A DNA stretch of 64,000 nt from Zygnema cylindricum. Lineage: Eukaryota > Streptophyta > Zygnematophyceae > Zygnematales > Zygnemataceae. How positions within the stretch are numbered: the first letter of the stretch is position 1; each line of letters opens with the position of its first letter. The position numbers and the translations under genes are program-made. Below the pieces are notes generated by a model. The model was not told where the DNA came from, did no database searches, and saw nothing but the letters and a program-made list of their open reading frames with translations. Of the stretch, positions 1 through 11,245 are shown in pieces. Where the stretch lies: positions 1 to 64,000 of the forward strand of contig JBBHKE010003477.1 of NCBI GenBank assembly GCA_037447655.1. The letters run 5' to 3'.

Positions 1-560
1 AGATAGGTTGAGAGAGAGGAATAAGAGAGGGAGATGGAAATAGGGAGGGTGAGAGATTGGGAGAGGGAGAGGAATATAGAGTGATAGATTATGAGAGAGG
101 GAGAGAGATAGGTATAGGGAGAGGGGTAGAAGAAGAGGGTGACAAATTGAGAGATAGAAAATGAGATATATGGATTGGGAGAGGGAGAGGAATATGAGTG
201 GCGGTTGAGAGAGGGAATAAGAGTCTTAGGCATAGGGAGAGGGAGAAAAATAGAGTGAGGTTGATTGAAAAAAGGATGTGAGATTTAGAGATAAGAAGAG
301 GGAGAAGGATGGGAATGAGAGGGATAGGGAGCTACAGAGTGGGATGGAGAGGGAGAGAGATAGGGAGAGGGAGAGGGAGTGGGATCAAATAGGGAGAGGG
401 AGAAATGTAGAGGACGTGAGATGGGCAACAGAGGGAGAGAGTTAGGGATAGGGGAAGGGAGAGGAAAATGGAAAAGAGAGATATAGAGAGGGTGGAAGAA
501 GAGGGAGAGGAGAGACAGAGCGAAAGGGATAGAGAAAAGGATAAAGAGAAATATGGGGAT
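1..560. repeat. Purine-rich (GA) low-complexity tract
   Basis: The + strand is almost entirely A and G, built from irregular GAGAGGGAGAGA and AGGGATAGGGA words with no stable unit length. It resembles the purine blocks at 31550-32180 and 33790-34420 upstream of the host gene. No reading frame here looks protein-like. It runs off the left edge of the window. Confidence 0.9.
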
Positions 561-570
561 AGGAATAGGG

Positions 571-1680
571 TTAGAGTGAGGGAAGAGGAGGAGAGGAATG
601 GAGGAAGCTAAAATTGCGAATGGATGGAGGAGATTGAGAAGGAACCTTTTGTCGGGATGATTTCACCCATGTTTTGTTTTTGGTTACCAAATTGATAAAA
701 TGAATAACGAAAATGTAAACCATGGATGAAGGGACGATGAGGTACAACGGTGACATGCGTCTTGTCTAAACATCCTAAAATAATTTCAAAAATGAAAAGA
801 CGGGCTTTGCAACCAACTAAAAAACAAAATTCTCAATGACGGTTCTCATTCGTCGAAAAGGAATATTTTTTATGAGGTCTGTCCGCATTTGGCGTTACCC
901 CGAGATATATATCACCTACGCCAAATGTTGTATGTTAATTTTTTTTAATTACTCTAATATGTGTGCAATTGTGAATTTACACCAATTTTAACATCAACCT
1001 TAATCTATTTACTATACAATTTGCACTTTTGCATCAATTAGAACTTACATTTTCTAAATAAGTTGTTGTCGCGAAATAGAATAAAGGTTTTCTGTAATTA
1101 TGAATAAAAACTTCATTACACTGACCACATAAACAGTTCGGGTTGGCAATAACAACACCAGAATAACACATCACACTGTTGTGTTATTTTACAGAAAAAA
1201 TTTCGTAACTTCTCGACATACACGCACTTCTAATGTTCACACGATCGACCACGCAAAAGACAGTCAAACAAATGTGAACAAGTCTTTTGCGGATCTCATT
1301 TGGCCGCTTTTTTTTCAAAGCACATTTATATGCCCGCGCGACAACGTTAATATTGTTTTTGTACTTTTCTATTTTAAAAAGTACAAAATAGTACGGAATT
1401 GACAGTCCGTACACCACACTAATTAAAACGGCACTATTACAGTTATGTACCCTATTTAATGGGGTACTTTAAATAACGTTTAGAAACATTTAGAATGATA
1501 AATTCTATTTGAGAATTTGTCGAAAAAAACAGGATACTTCAATTAGAGTCATGAAGGCAAATAGCGATTCACGGTGTACACTTTATCTTATTTTTTCAGA
1601 CCGTACAATATTCGTTCTGTACCCATTGTAACATAATTCATATTGTTATGGGCCTACTATTTGCACATTAAAACAAGAGA
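571..1680. other. Intergenic, no gene recognised; contains a MITE end
   Basis: AT-rich sequence. The only recognisable item is GCGATTCACGGTGTA near 1565-1580, the right-end inverted repeat of the TACACCGTGAATCG transposon family found repeatedly in this window. A possible partner, TACACCACACTAATT, lies near 1411 but is poor. Open frames around 1181-1417 overlap on both strands and show no family signature. Confidence 0.5.
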
Positions 1681-1805
1681 ATTGATCATGGCAGTGACTG
1701 TTTTGGTTGCGCACAGTCACTTACGTCATTTTGTTAAAAAATGTACGATTGAAGTACACATTGGTACGAGTAAAGTACCGTTGAGTCTAAATTTGACAAT
1801 CACGA

Positions 1806-2748
1806 GGTTTCCCCATGTTTGAAAGTATCTGCTTTTCTCTGTCTTTTTGCCCTAAAATTCAGGAACTGTGACAAAAACTTCAGCCATACGAGAAAATCGT
1901 TTTTACCAAAGTATAGTGAACGTCAATTCATACTTTGAATGTACAACGTGTTTGTCGTCATGTGAACGCATTTTGGCGTTTTCCCCTTTTCGACCCCCAG
2001 GCAAGAGAATCCAGCCCAAAAAAAAACTTCTTTCAAAATCACCTCGAGGTGGTGTTTTTTGTTAAATTACAGCCAAAACAGCGAATGAAAAATTACCTTG
2101 GCACGCGTCACGCGAGCGGGAAAATTTTAAGGGTGAAGGAGGGTCCTCGCTATTTTTCTCCGTGCCCATCACGCGCATGTACGCAAAAAAAATTGCAAGG
2201 GTCTCGGACCTCCATTTTCATTAATGGGGTCCTTTTCAAAATTTTGCGCCGTGGTCGCCTCTCCCCTCTCCCCCTCACACTATCGTTGTCATCTCACACT
2301 TTTTAGAATGAGACATTACAATATTGTTATGAAATGAAAGATCTCTAATTTTTATTTTTTTTTACAATTTTTAGGTTATTTTTTAATGGCAAATCGAGTG
2401 AAAAAAGTTGAAAAAACGAAATCGGGAAACCATGGCACAAAGTTCTTGAATCACTGACGTTGACGTTGTCACGAGTGAGCGTGACGTCAAATTGTCACCA
2501 AACCCTAAACGTCTACAATTTCACAAAAATCTAGACGTCTACCACTGTCGTTGTTTTTGTTGGCGTCACTAATCGTCGGAAGTTTTTTAGTCGCCTTCAA
2601 TCGTCACAAGATGTACCTACGTCTAAAATCGTCACATGTCAAAGTTTCGATTTCATTTTCGCACATTGGGACGCTCTTCAAAGTAGTACGGAGAATCTTC
2701 ACTACAGTCCAAAATACTTTATCAAAGTACCGATTACATAGGGACACC
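1806..2748. mobile_element. Non-autonomous DNA element, TIR GGTTTCCCCATG type
   Basis: This segment interrupts the left arm of the surrounding long-TIR element; the arm resumes immediately after it. Its ends, GGTTTCCCCATGTTT on the left and the inverse of GGTGTCCCTATGTAA on the right, resemble those of 3351-4125, 11246-12017 and 39757-40565. The subterminal word TTCTCTGTCTTTTTGCCCTA parallels TTCTGTCGTTTTCCT in the other members. No coding capacity was seen. Confidence 0.6.
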
Positions 2749-3350
2749 CCCTCAATCGGTTGGACAGCTTTGACTTTCAAAATATTGTTTCAATCGCTTA
2801 AACTTTTGTCGCGCTTGCGAACGTCGTCCGTATAAATAATATTAGCAATTCACACGGCCAGCGAACGTTTACGGTAACAAAACTGCGGCAAACACATGTA
2901 AATAAAAGTGTTGCAGACAGTCACTTTTTGTCGTTACGTGAGCTCCACGGTGAGAGCATGTTGGATATTAACTTAGCCCCAAAATTCAAATTTAGTCGTC
3001 TAAGCGTTACATTGAACTTAGACGCAAATTGAAACGAAACCTCTTTAAAGTGAAGTACTTTAAGTATTGTACGAAATATTAAAACGCACAAAACGAAATA
3101 AACTTTGTACGCTAAAATAAAACGAACCGGCGTACAAATATCAATAAAAATTAAATGAAAAAAATGCGCGTGGTCACGCGTGACGAAATCGAGCCACACT
3201 ATCTACGAATCAACATTCTTACATTGACAGCGAAATTTTGTTTTGTGCGTTTTAATATTTTCGTACAAGACTTACAATAGTTCAGTTTAAACTTTAAAGA
3301 GGTTTCGTTTCAATTTGCATCTAAATTCAATATAACGCGTATACGATTAA

Positions 3351-4125
3351 GGGTATGTCCCCATGTGCAGAAGTAAGGGCTTTTTTCTGTAGTTTTCCTA
3401 TAAAACTTAGCACCGTACTGCCTAAGTGGCAACCGTACGAAGTGATCGAAAATTTGTAGAGTACAATTTCCGTCATCCTTGAACTTAGGAAGTACAAAAA
3501 TTTGTAGTCTTGCGTTTTTCGACCCACGGCGACGACCAAAAAACGTCATCTTCAAACCTATCTTTAAAAACATCTGCGATGTGTTTTAAAACTAGGTATT
3601 TTTGATAAACAAATAGTAACATATATTCGCACGTGCCGTAATTTTCGAAAAAAATCATACGATTTCCAAAAACAAAAAAAAGTACAGAATTCGCTATGTT
3701 TTGTCCGTTTGCGTTCAATACGACGAAGAGAAGTACACAATTTGTTTGGTTTTGTCCGTTTTCCTCCAATACAGATTTTTTTTCAATGGTCTCGAAATTC
3801 CAATGCCATTTCACGTAGAGTGGACAGGCGAAGCAAAGGCAAAATGCATCTTCTTCAACTGTGAAATGGCCCAGGTTCGAAGGCGGTACGTCTACAATGT
3901 CACGGTAAAACAAGCGACGCCACAAAAAGTTCTAAAAAATATCGTGCGACAACACAAATTGTAGACGTTGACAATCGTCACTGGTATTGTCAACGTATAC
4001 AATCGTCACAAATGTAAGTTACGTTTACGTTCTTACACATAGGGACACTTGAAAACCGGGTCCCGCGGATCCGCGCTAAAATACAAAGTAAGTTCACTAA
4101 GTTACAAGTATATGAGGACATACCC
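3351..4125. mobile_element. Non-autonomous DNA element, TIR GGGTATGTCCCCATG
   Basis: The left end is GGGTATGTCCCCATGTGC; the right end is its inverse with one change (ATGAGGACATACCC). It is about 770 bp. A closely related copy in the same orientation lies at 11246-12017, with shared internal words such as TTAGCACCGTACTGCCTAAG and GGATCCGCGCTAAAATACAA. It is nested inside 1681-4773. Protein-like stretches in several frames are not supported by any motif. Confidence 0.8.
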
Positions 4126-4130
4126 TAAAT

Positions 4131-4430
4131 TTCAGTTTTGCGGCTAAGCTATTATCATAGTTCAAAAGTAGGCATTTGGTCGGCGCCTTTATCGTAAGTT
4201 GTGTTATGGGATTTTCATGTGATCTTCTTAGATCGCTACTTTGACCAGCGACTATCTGTTCGTCCGAATCTGACGGTGTATATAAATTTTTTTGGTCCGA
4301 ATGCTTTAATTGGTCGAAAAGTTGGTCTGAATGTTTTAATTGGTCCGAATAGGTCCGAATAGGTCCGAATACAATATGGGTCTTAAAGTCATATTGTATG
4401 TTTTGCATACAATAGGCATATTGTATGGGC
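4131..4430. repeat. Dispersed repeat shared with 32730-32990 (inverse)
   Basis: The stretch AGTTGTGTTATGGGATTTTC followed by ATGTGATCTTCTTAGAT and CCGAATCTGACGG reads on the opposite strand at about 32737-32840, where it is also tandemly duplicated. Here it lies between the nested TIR element and the right arm of the long-TIR element. Function unknown. Confidence 0.6.
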
Positions 4431-4879
4431 CTACTTTGAAACTATGGTTAATATCCAATGTGCTCTCACCGTGGAGCTCACGTTACGACAAAAAGTGATT
4501 GTCTACAACACTTTTATTTACATGTGGTTGCCGTAGTTTTGTTACCGCAAATGTTCGCCGGCCGTGTGAATTGCTAATTTTATTATGACGAAAATACACG
4601 ACGTCCGCAAGCGCGGCAAAAGTTTAAGCGGTTGAAAAAATATTTTGAAAGTCAAACCCGTCCAACGGATTGACCGTCAAATTAAGACTCAAATGTGTAC
4701 TTCAAAAGTACATTTTTTGACAAAATGACGTAAGTGACTATGCGCAACCAAAACAGTCACTGCCATGATCAATCAGTATATAAATAAGAGAACTTTGTTT
4801 GCCTTTCTGCAAACCCTTATATAGGCGATGTGTTTGTCAAGGATTTTTTCTATCTGTCCATAGTACGGAAGGCCGTACC

Positions 4880-5426
4880 GCTGGCACGATGTAGCGGTGC
4901 CGCCCGTCGCGTTACAGATCGCCGTACTGTGGCACAATTTTACGCTGCCGCCCGCCTGCTGGCATAATTCAACTTTACCGCCCGCAAGCGAGCATAATTC
5001 TACACTGCCGCCGGCCGGCATAATTCTACGCTGCCACCGGCTGGCGTGATTCTACGTTGCTGCCCGCCCACTGGCAATTTTTTACGCTGCCACCGGCTGG
5101 CAATTGTTTACGCTGCCGCCGGCTGGCAATTTTCTACGTTGCCGGCCGTTGGCAATTTTCTACGCTGCCGCCGGCTGGCAATTTTCTACGCTGTCGCCGG
5201 CTGGCATAACTTTACGATGCCATAATTAAACGCTCCCGCCGGCTGGCATAATTATACGCTGCCGCTGAGTGGCATAATTCTAAGCTTGCCAGCCGTCGTT
5301 GTACGTACTGCCGTACGGCTGGCGTAATATAAAATTGCCAACCGTGGGTGTATACACCACCGTACCACTAACGTAATATAACGTGCCGACCGTCGGTGTA
5401 GAGACAGCCAGACCGCTGGCACAATG
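4880..5426. repeat. Degenerate minisatellite, unit about 26-32 bp
   Basis: Repeats of CTGGCATAATTCTACGCTGC followed by CGCCGG or a close variant run through this interval, with roughly fifteen recognisable units that drift in sequence and spacing. Isolated units reappear at about 9240-9290 and 9840-9880 beside the TACACC-type transposons. This suggests that the array and the transposons have moved or duplicated together. The frames it opens are repeat artefacts. Confidence 0.8.
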
Positions 5427-6225
5427 TACACCGCGAATCGTAATTAGTGTCAATAACTCTAATTTGGGTTTCTTAAAATTTTGATTTTTTTCCTCAAATA
5501 GGATACATGATTTTAATTTTTCCTTGACGTTAATTAAGGTACCTTACAAAATTGCGTAAAAAACGAAAGTACAACAAGATCTAAATAGTGTGGTGTACGG
5601 TTGATGTCAGACCGTACATAAATGTACCTTTTCAAGTGAAAATTTTACAAAAAATGAATTAAATCAGATGCGCACGCATAGGAACGTGCGCTCAAAAAAC
5701 GGAATTAGTCGGACACGTAAATTAGCCTGACATGCACGGATATTTAAATTTGACGACGGCGTACGATTTCTAATATTTTGTACAAATACATATGTTATTG
5801 TATACCATCGTACGGAGAATATTTCATTTTTGCTGTTCCCAAATTAGCATTAAGAGCGTTGTTCCATTAGGCGGTCTCTGTAAACGTCAAAAATTCGTTT
5901 ACTGAAGCGACCGTTCCATTGTGTCGGGTCAGTAACCGACATTTATTTTGCGTGGCGCATGTTGGTTGGTTACACGTAAGCAGCTATTCTGATCGTGCTA
6001 ATCCATATAAAATCTTTGGCAGCAAGTTGATAACGCAAAATTTGTAGTACTAGGTGTAAAAAGGACGTCGTACGTAATGTACGATGATGTACGAAATGTA
6101 CGGTCATGTAACAGGGAACACAGCTTCTCTAAAATATTCCCATGGCTCTCTCCTTAACGCCTCCCTTTGACCTAAAACCTCCGCAGCAGCGGTGCTAGAC
6201 TTCATTCTCCTTCGATTTCTTCAAA

Positions 6226-6801
6226 ATGGAACAGTTGCTGGCCATACTTATCCTCCTTAATGAACATGAAGGTAACCAATCCGAGGAAGAAATTATCATT
6301 CTAACCATCATGATGTTCCTTGTTCAAAGGAACATCATGGCAAGTTCCCAAACCTTCATAAATTTGGTTGAGGGTTTTGTCTTCCTCTGTCTATCTTTAA
6401 ATTTTTGGCTCCGTTTTTTCCTAAGTTTTTTCTTCAGTTTTTTGCTCAGTTTATTGCTCTTTTTATTGCTCAGTTTTTTGTTCGGTTTTTTGCTTAGTTT
6501 TTCGCTCAGTTTTTTGCTCAGTTTATTTGTCAGTTTTTTGTTCAGTTTTTGGCTCAGTTTTTGGCTCTGTTTTTTTATAACTTTTTTGTTCATTTTTTTG
6601 TTCAGTTTTGGCTCTGTTTTTTGCTCAGTTTTTTGCTCAGTTTTATGCTCAGTTTATTGCTCAATTTATTGCTCATTTTTTGGCTCAGTTTTCGGCTCAG
6701 TTTTTGGCTCAGTTTTTTGTTCAGTTTTTGTCTCAGTTTTTGGCTCAGTTTATTGCTCAGTTTATTGTTTAGTTTTTTGCTCAGTTTTATACAATATGTA
6801 A
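6226..6801 (+). pseudogene. Hydrophobic ORF expanded by a minisatellite; possible transposase N-terminus
   Basis: The ATG at 6226 opens a 191-codon frame. The first about 60 residues look protein-like, with an acidic stretch (EHEGNQSEEE) followed by aliphatic helices. From about residue 62 onward the frame is only the translation of the TTTTTGCTCAG array, giving Leu/Ser/Phe-rich nonsense. Its place near the left end of the PIF/Harbinger-like element makes a truncated transposase or accessory ORF possible, but no catalytic motif is visible. A 12-bp perfect hairpin (6310-6321 with 6327-6338) lies inside it. It is most likely not a functional gene. Confidence 0.3.
6410..6795. repeat. (TTTTTGCTCAG)n-type minisatellite
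   Basis: About thirty tandem copies of an 11-14 bp unit such as GCTCAGTTTTTT run through the interval, with GCTC, GTTC and GGCTC variants. It lies within the PIF/Harbinger-like element and creates spurious hydrophobic frames on the + strand and a Lys/Ser-rich frame on the minus strand. Confidence 0.9.
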
Positions 6802-7100
6802 TATACTATGCAATATACAAAACATTTTAATGTCATTGTATTATATATTGTAATACAATATAACATTTCAATGTTATATTATATATAATATATATCATTT
6901 AATGTATTGTGACATAATAAAATACAATATAAAGATGTGTCACAATAACCTAATGTAGTATAATGTATATTTTATAATATACATTAATTTTGTTATACAA
7001 TGCATTAATACTTAATAATATAACACAATATAATCATGTACTATTATGCAAAGAGAATATAATATAGTATTATATCAATGCCATGTTAATGTAGTTTGTT
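6800..7100. repeat. AT-rich low-complexity spacer
   Basis: Over about 300 bp the sequence is dominated by overlapping ATATAAT and TACAATAT words with local inverted symmetry. No gene or transposon end was seen. Confidence 0.7.
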
Positions 7101-8010
7101 ATGTTTGTTCCCTTTTCAGTAGACGTAAATTGTGAGTAGACTTAAATTGTGACTGAAATACCGTGGTTTTTTATAGTTTTCGTGTTTGGTTGAACTTTGA
7201 GCCGTACAATGTTTTACTTCCAAAGGGGAATTCTGACCACGTTTCATTTCTGTTTGTTGCTCTGTATTTTTTGTCCCTCCAGTGACGAGGAGGTATATGT
7301 TGCACTGTTATTTGTCTCTCCATTACTGTATGGGTGTATCGGTGGTCCGATAATCGGTGGAGCTTCACTTCTTTGAAGCACTTTGATATGGGCTTAATTT
7401 GTAGGCGTGATTTGTGTTAGGGTTGGGTTTTTCTCTTGTTGCTTTGGGTTATATTTGTAGTGTTCAATATGATAGGGAACAACCGGTTTTACATGCATTT
7501 ATTGAATCAATAGTATTTCCAACAATAAAGTAGTTTGCGAATTTTTAGCATAGGGATATATTTGTTGCAATGTTAGGAATGCTTTCCGGTCTGACAATAA
7601 ATGTTTAAAGAATATATAGCAAGTAAGATTGTTTTTTTTTCCAATACTATCAATGTAGGGCTTTCCTTTTTGTATACATGTACTCGCACTGCGAGTTTGA
7701 AATAAAATCAGGATAATCAAATTATGCAAAAAAAACGTACCCTCTCTCACGCTCTCTCTTTCTCTATTCTAATGTCTTGAATTGAATTATCTGGGTTAAA
7801 TAAAAAAATGTTTTGGTTAATTTCCAATGTGAATGTTTACTTTTCGAGTGCAAATATTTGCATCATCATCTAATTTTTTATTTCTAATGTTTGAAGTCAA
7901 AGTTCTATAGTTCATAATCTAAATTGGACATCTTTTCATAAATCAAAAAGCATAACGTCAATTTGTTTTATAAATATTTACTTTATTTTTTATTTCTTTC
8001 GAAAGACCTC
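7101..8010. other. Intra-element sequence, nothing recognised
   Basis: This is the interior of the PIF/Harbinger-like element. It has short open frames only on overlapping strands, without motifs. It includes a TC-rich patch at about 7741-7765. Confidence 0.4.
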
Positions 8011-8034
8011 AACACCAATAGCAGCACCAGCCGC

Positions 8035-8310
8035 ACAGCAGCAGCTGTCTTGCAACTGCACCAGTAGCACTAGCTGCAGCACCAGCAACAGCAGCAGCAG
8101 CAGCAGCTGTCTGCCCAACAACAGCAGTTGTCTGAACAGTAGCAGCAGCAGCTGTCTGAACAGTTGCAGCACCTATCAGCTGTCTGAACAGTTGCAGCAC
8201 CTATCAGTTGTCTGAACAGTTGCAAACAGTTGCAGCACCTATCAACTGTCTGAACAGTTGCAGCACCTATCAGCTGTCTGAACAGTTGCAGCACCTATCA
8301 GGTGCTGTCT
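8035..8310. repeat. CAG-rich tract plus 27-30 bp minisatellite
   Basis: A CAG/CAGCAG-rich segment (8035-8155) passes into tandem copies of CTGTCTGAACAGTTGCAGC followed by ACCTATCAG, about five units from 8145 to 8310. The unit contains the inverted repeat CTGTCTGAACAG. No coding role can be supported. Confidence 0.85.
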
Positions 8311-9287
8311 GAAAATGAAAATCTAAATTAAATCTACAATGAAAATACATGTGGTTTGGTTGAATGATGGATTCCATATTCACCTACTTATATAGGCAAA
8401 TAACCTATTTAAAAAAAAACTAATAAATCGGTGGGAAGTGCTACACTCTGTTGTTCAAACCCTAAAAAGTGCTCTAAAATTATGGTTCGAATTTGAACCA
8501 GTGGGTAAAATTTCAAAAACGGATTATCAAAAAGGAGTGGCAACATTGTGAACTTAAAAAAAAAAAAAAAACAGGTTAGCAAAAAAGCGCGCAAAGTACG
8601 GAAGTAATTGGATCTTGATTATAAACGAGAGAGAAACGCGATAATTTAAGAAAATGTTAAAAATTTGAATGGCAGCACGGCAAACAGCGAAACCCTAAAA
8701 AAATTTCAAACCAAACATTTTTGAAGGGGGGAGCGTCACAGGAGGATGATGTCGGTGGGTGACATAGCATCCTCCAAGGCATAATATGCGACGTGTACCC
8801 ATGAGGTCGCGCGTTTGTCGTGGAAATTGGTTCACTTTTCCACGAGGCACGATGCTATTCGTTCAGGCGCTGAAAATTGACCTACTCCGGGTCACTTGTT
8901 CCGAACTGAAAGTGTCAGACGATGGCGTATCCGATTTGGCATCCGACGGGCACGTTTACGCCCATAAACGTGGAGAATAAAATCCGTCATTCAGTAGGCT
9001 TGTTTTTCTGACAATTTTTTTTTTTTGGTACGGCACTGTACGAAACAGTACGACTTTCAGTAAAAAATGGCATTTTTCCCCTAATGGAACCTCACCCTAA
9101 GTCGAAGTTACAATACACCTTTTAAAAAAAAAAAACAAATTCTTAATTAGCATCAATTACGGTGAATTCTTCAACACTATTTAAACTTTGACACTAATAA
9201 CGATTCGTGGTGTAACGTTGCCGTGCGATGGTCCGCAGTACGGACCGTCGTACCGCTGGCACAACGTGACGCTGCCGTGTGTTACAG

Positions 9288-9829
9288 TACACCGCGCATC
9301 GTTATTAGTGTCAACGACACTATTTTGGGTTCTTAAAATTTTGATTTTTTTCCTCAAATAGGATACATGATTTTAATTTTTCCTTGACGTTAATTAAGGT
9401 ACCGTACAAAATAGCGTAAAGGACGAATTACAATAATATCTAAATAGTGTGTTGTACGGTCGATGTCAGACCGTACATAATTGTACCTTTTCAAGTGAAA
9501 ATTTTACAAAAAATGAGTTGAATCAGACGCGCACGTATAGGATCGTGCGCTAAAAAAAAGGGATTGTTCTGACACGTAAATTAGTCTTACATGTACGGAT
9601 ATTTAAATTTCACGATGGCGTACGATTTTCAATATTTTGTACGGATACATATATTAGTGTTTATAATCGAACAACGAATATTCGATTTTTACTGTTCCCA
9701 AATTAGCATAAACTCCGAAATTAGAATACACCTTTTTAAAAAAAAAAAAAAAATCTTAATTAGCGTCAATGACGGTATATTTACTTCCACACTATTTAAA
9801 CTTTGACACTAATAACGATGCGCGGTGTA
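9288..9829. mobile_element. Complete TIR element, ends TACACCGCGCATCG
   Basis: The two ends are perfect inverse repeats for about 27 bp beginning TACACCGCGCATCGTTATTA. They include a flanking TA on each side that probably represents the target duplication. At 542 bp it has no coding capacity. It is the intact relative of 5427-9214 and gives the pre-insertion state for the PIF/Harbinger-like insertion there. Confidence 0.85.
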
Positions 9830-9936
9830 GCGGTATAGACCGCTGTACCGCTGGCACAACGTGACGCTGCCGTGCGTCCGCAGTGCGGGCATGATAAACT
9901 GGACAGGTACATGCCCGCGTAACGGGCGTTGTTTAC

Positions 9937-10139
9937 TACACCGTGAATCGTTATTAACCTTATGTACGCTATATCGGCACCCTAAAATTTTTACATTGAT
10001 ACCTTAAATATAATAAACTACACTATTTAAGGACGTGTACCATAATCTGCCACGTCTCCTAGAACTAAATTATAATGAATGACGCTAATTTTTTCTTTAC
10101 ACTAATAATTTCTATACGCTAATAACGATTCAAGGTGTA
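9937..10139. mobile_element. MITE, about 200 bp, TIR CACCGTGAATCGTTATTA
   Basis: It begins TACACCGTGAATCGTTATTA and ends TAACGATTCAAGGTGTA. Nearly identical copies lie at 30594-30797 and 39116-39325, all with the interior word TTAAGGACGTGTACCATAAT. TA flanks both ends. High similarity among the copies suggests recent amplification. Confidence 0.9.
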
Positions 10140-11245
10140 GTTCCCTAAAACAATGACAAAAGTAACAGCACCAAAACTCCTCGCGTGAAGGTGGCCACGA
10201 CCCTTCACGTGACGGCCGGGCGGCCACCCCCTTGACCGTCCGACTGAAAAGTACAGACAAAATTATGATTCTACAGCCTGGTTGCCACTTCTGTTTTTTC
10301 GGAGGAAAATCTCCGTTTTGTCCGCCTTTTTTCTCTTTGAGGATTGCGGATCGAGCCGTTGTCTGTTCGACACCTGGCCGATTTTCAAGGTACAGCTGCG
10401 ACGATACTATTTTTGTCAGCTAGTGTGATTGTTATTATCTTGTTAGCTCATATTGTCCATCTAGCCGACTTCCTCGTGTGAGGAACAGATCCGACCTAAA
10501 TGCGAACTTCCGCAGCCCTAACTTGGATTTTCCGAGTTCGATGTAGCCATATAAGCCGTTCGATTTCTGTAGAAAGCGACAAAAGCAGCAATGAAAATCT
10601 GGACTCGAGATTTGAAGTGTTGAGAGACGATGGAAATTCGTAGAAACGTTAAGAAGTCATAGCCGCCAGACTGTCAGATAGACTTTTCGAGATAGGGATC
10701 TTTCTGTCGTAACTGCTGATTTGATTTCCATACCGGTCGAATGCATGTGTCCGAAGCTTTGAGTGACTTCAGTTTTCAGGTTAGTGCCATGTGGGCGGAG
10801 GTTTTTCTTCGATTCAGGCACGACTTTTGGATTTTCTGTTTTAAGGAACTGTACTTCCATATCAATTGAGTCGAATAAAATTTTTGTTGGTGCCAGCGCG
10901 ACATGACCGACAGAAATCGTCAATCATGGGCGAATCTGTCGCGCAATTTTTTCTCGTGCGAGCGTGGGAACGCAGTGGCGCTTGGAGATAAGGATGCGAT
11001 TTCAAAGGACAGCTGCTGACTCATCGATGACACGCGGCAGCATAAATGCCTCAAAGGAGACGGCCAGCATTCATTGTCCTTTGTTTTTCGATCTTGGCGT
11101 AGCCCCAGGGCTCACCACGAGGGTACACGTCGCGAAAAAACGCTCGTTCGAGGCTCCAAAAAAACAAAAAAAATCTTCGATCCAATAAAAACAAATGGCT
11201 TGAAATTGCACCCCGTATTGCAATGCGGGGGTTGCGGTCGCCCAG
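10140..11245. other. Intergenic, no gene recognised
   Basis: Mixed-composition sequence with a few short open frames on both strands (for example minus 10657-10923) that overlap each other and match no family I recognise. No transposon ends were found. It could contain decayed host or transposon sequence. Confidence 0.4.

Larger units (their letters stand above)
1681..4773. mobile_element. Long-terminal-inverted-repeat (foldback-like) DNA element
   Basis: The left end ATTGATCATGGCAGTGACTG (1681) is repeated in inverse at 4754-4773. The arms continue inward: 1681-1800 pairs with about 4676-4773, and 2750-2975 pairs with about 4445-4680, including the words for TTAGCAATTCACACGGCC and CTCCACGGTGAGAGCATG in opposite orientation. 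The left arm is split by a younger insertion (1806-2748), and the centre holds another (3351-4125). No transposase frame is visible, so it is non-autonomous. I could not identify a target duplication. The superfamily is unassigned; long-TIR Mutator-like or foldback elements are possibilities. Confidence 0.75.
5854..9097. mobile_element. PIF/Harbinger-like DNA transposon (degenerate)
   Basis: It is bounded by TAA at 5851-5853 and 9098-9100. The uninterrupted relative at 9288-9829 has a single TAA at the matching place (AGCATAAACTCC). Its ends share GTTCCATTAGG: GAGCGTTGTTCCATTAGG on the left and, inverted, GGGTGAGGTTCCATTAGG on the right. A 3-bp TAA duplication with G-rich ends is characteristic of PIF/Harbinger elements. 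I see no intact DDE nuclease; the interior is dominated by simple repeats with one short open frame at 6226. Superfamily assignment rests on ends and duplication only. Confidence 0.65.
5427..9214. mobile_element. TA-flanked TIR element interrupted by a PIF/Harbinger-like element
   Basis: The left end TACACCGCGAATCGTAATTA matches the inverse of the right end at about 9187-9214. The outer 420 bp on the left and 110 bp on the right align with the complete 542-bp element at 9288-9829. Everything between, 5854-9097, is absent from that relative and is a younger insertion flanked by TAA. The original element was therefore a short non-autonomous transposon. Confidence 0.75.

Noticed and set aside
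7990-8294. Gln/Leu/Cys-rich open frames on the minus strand
   Set aside because: They are direct translations of CAG-rich and CTGTCTGAACAG repeats in three overlapping frames.
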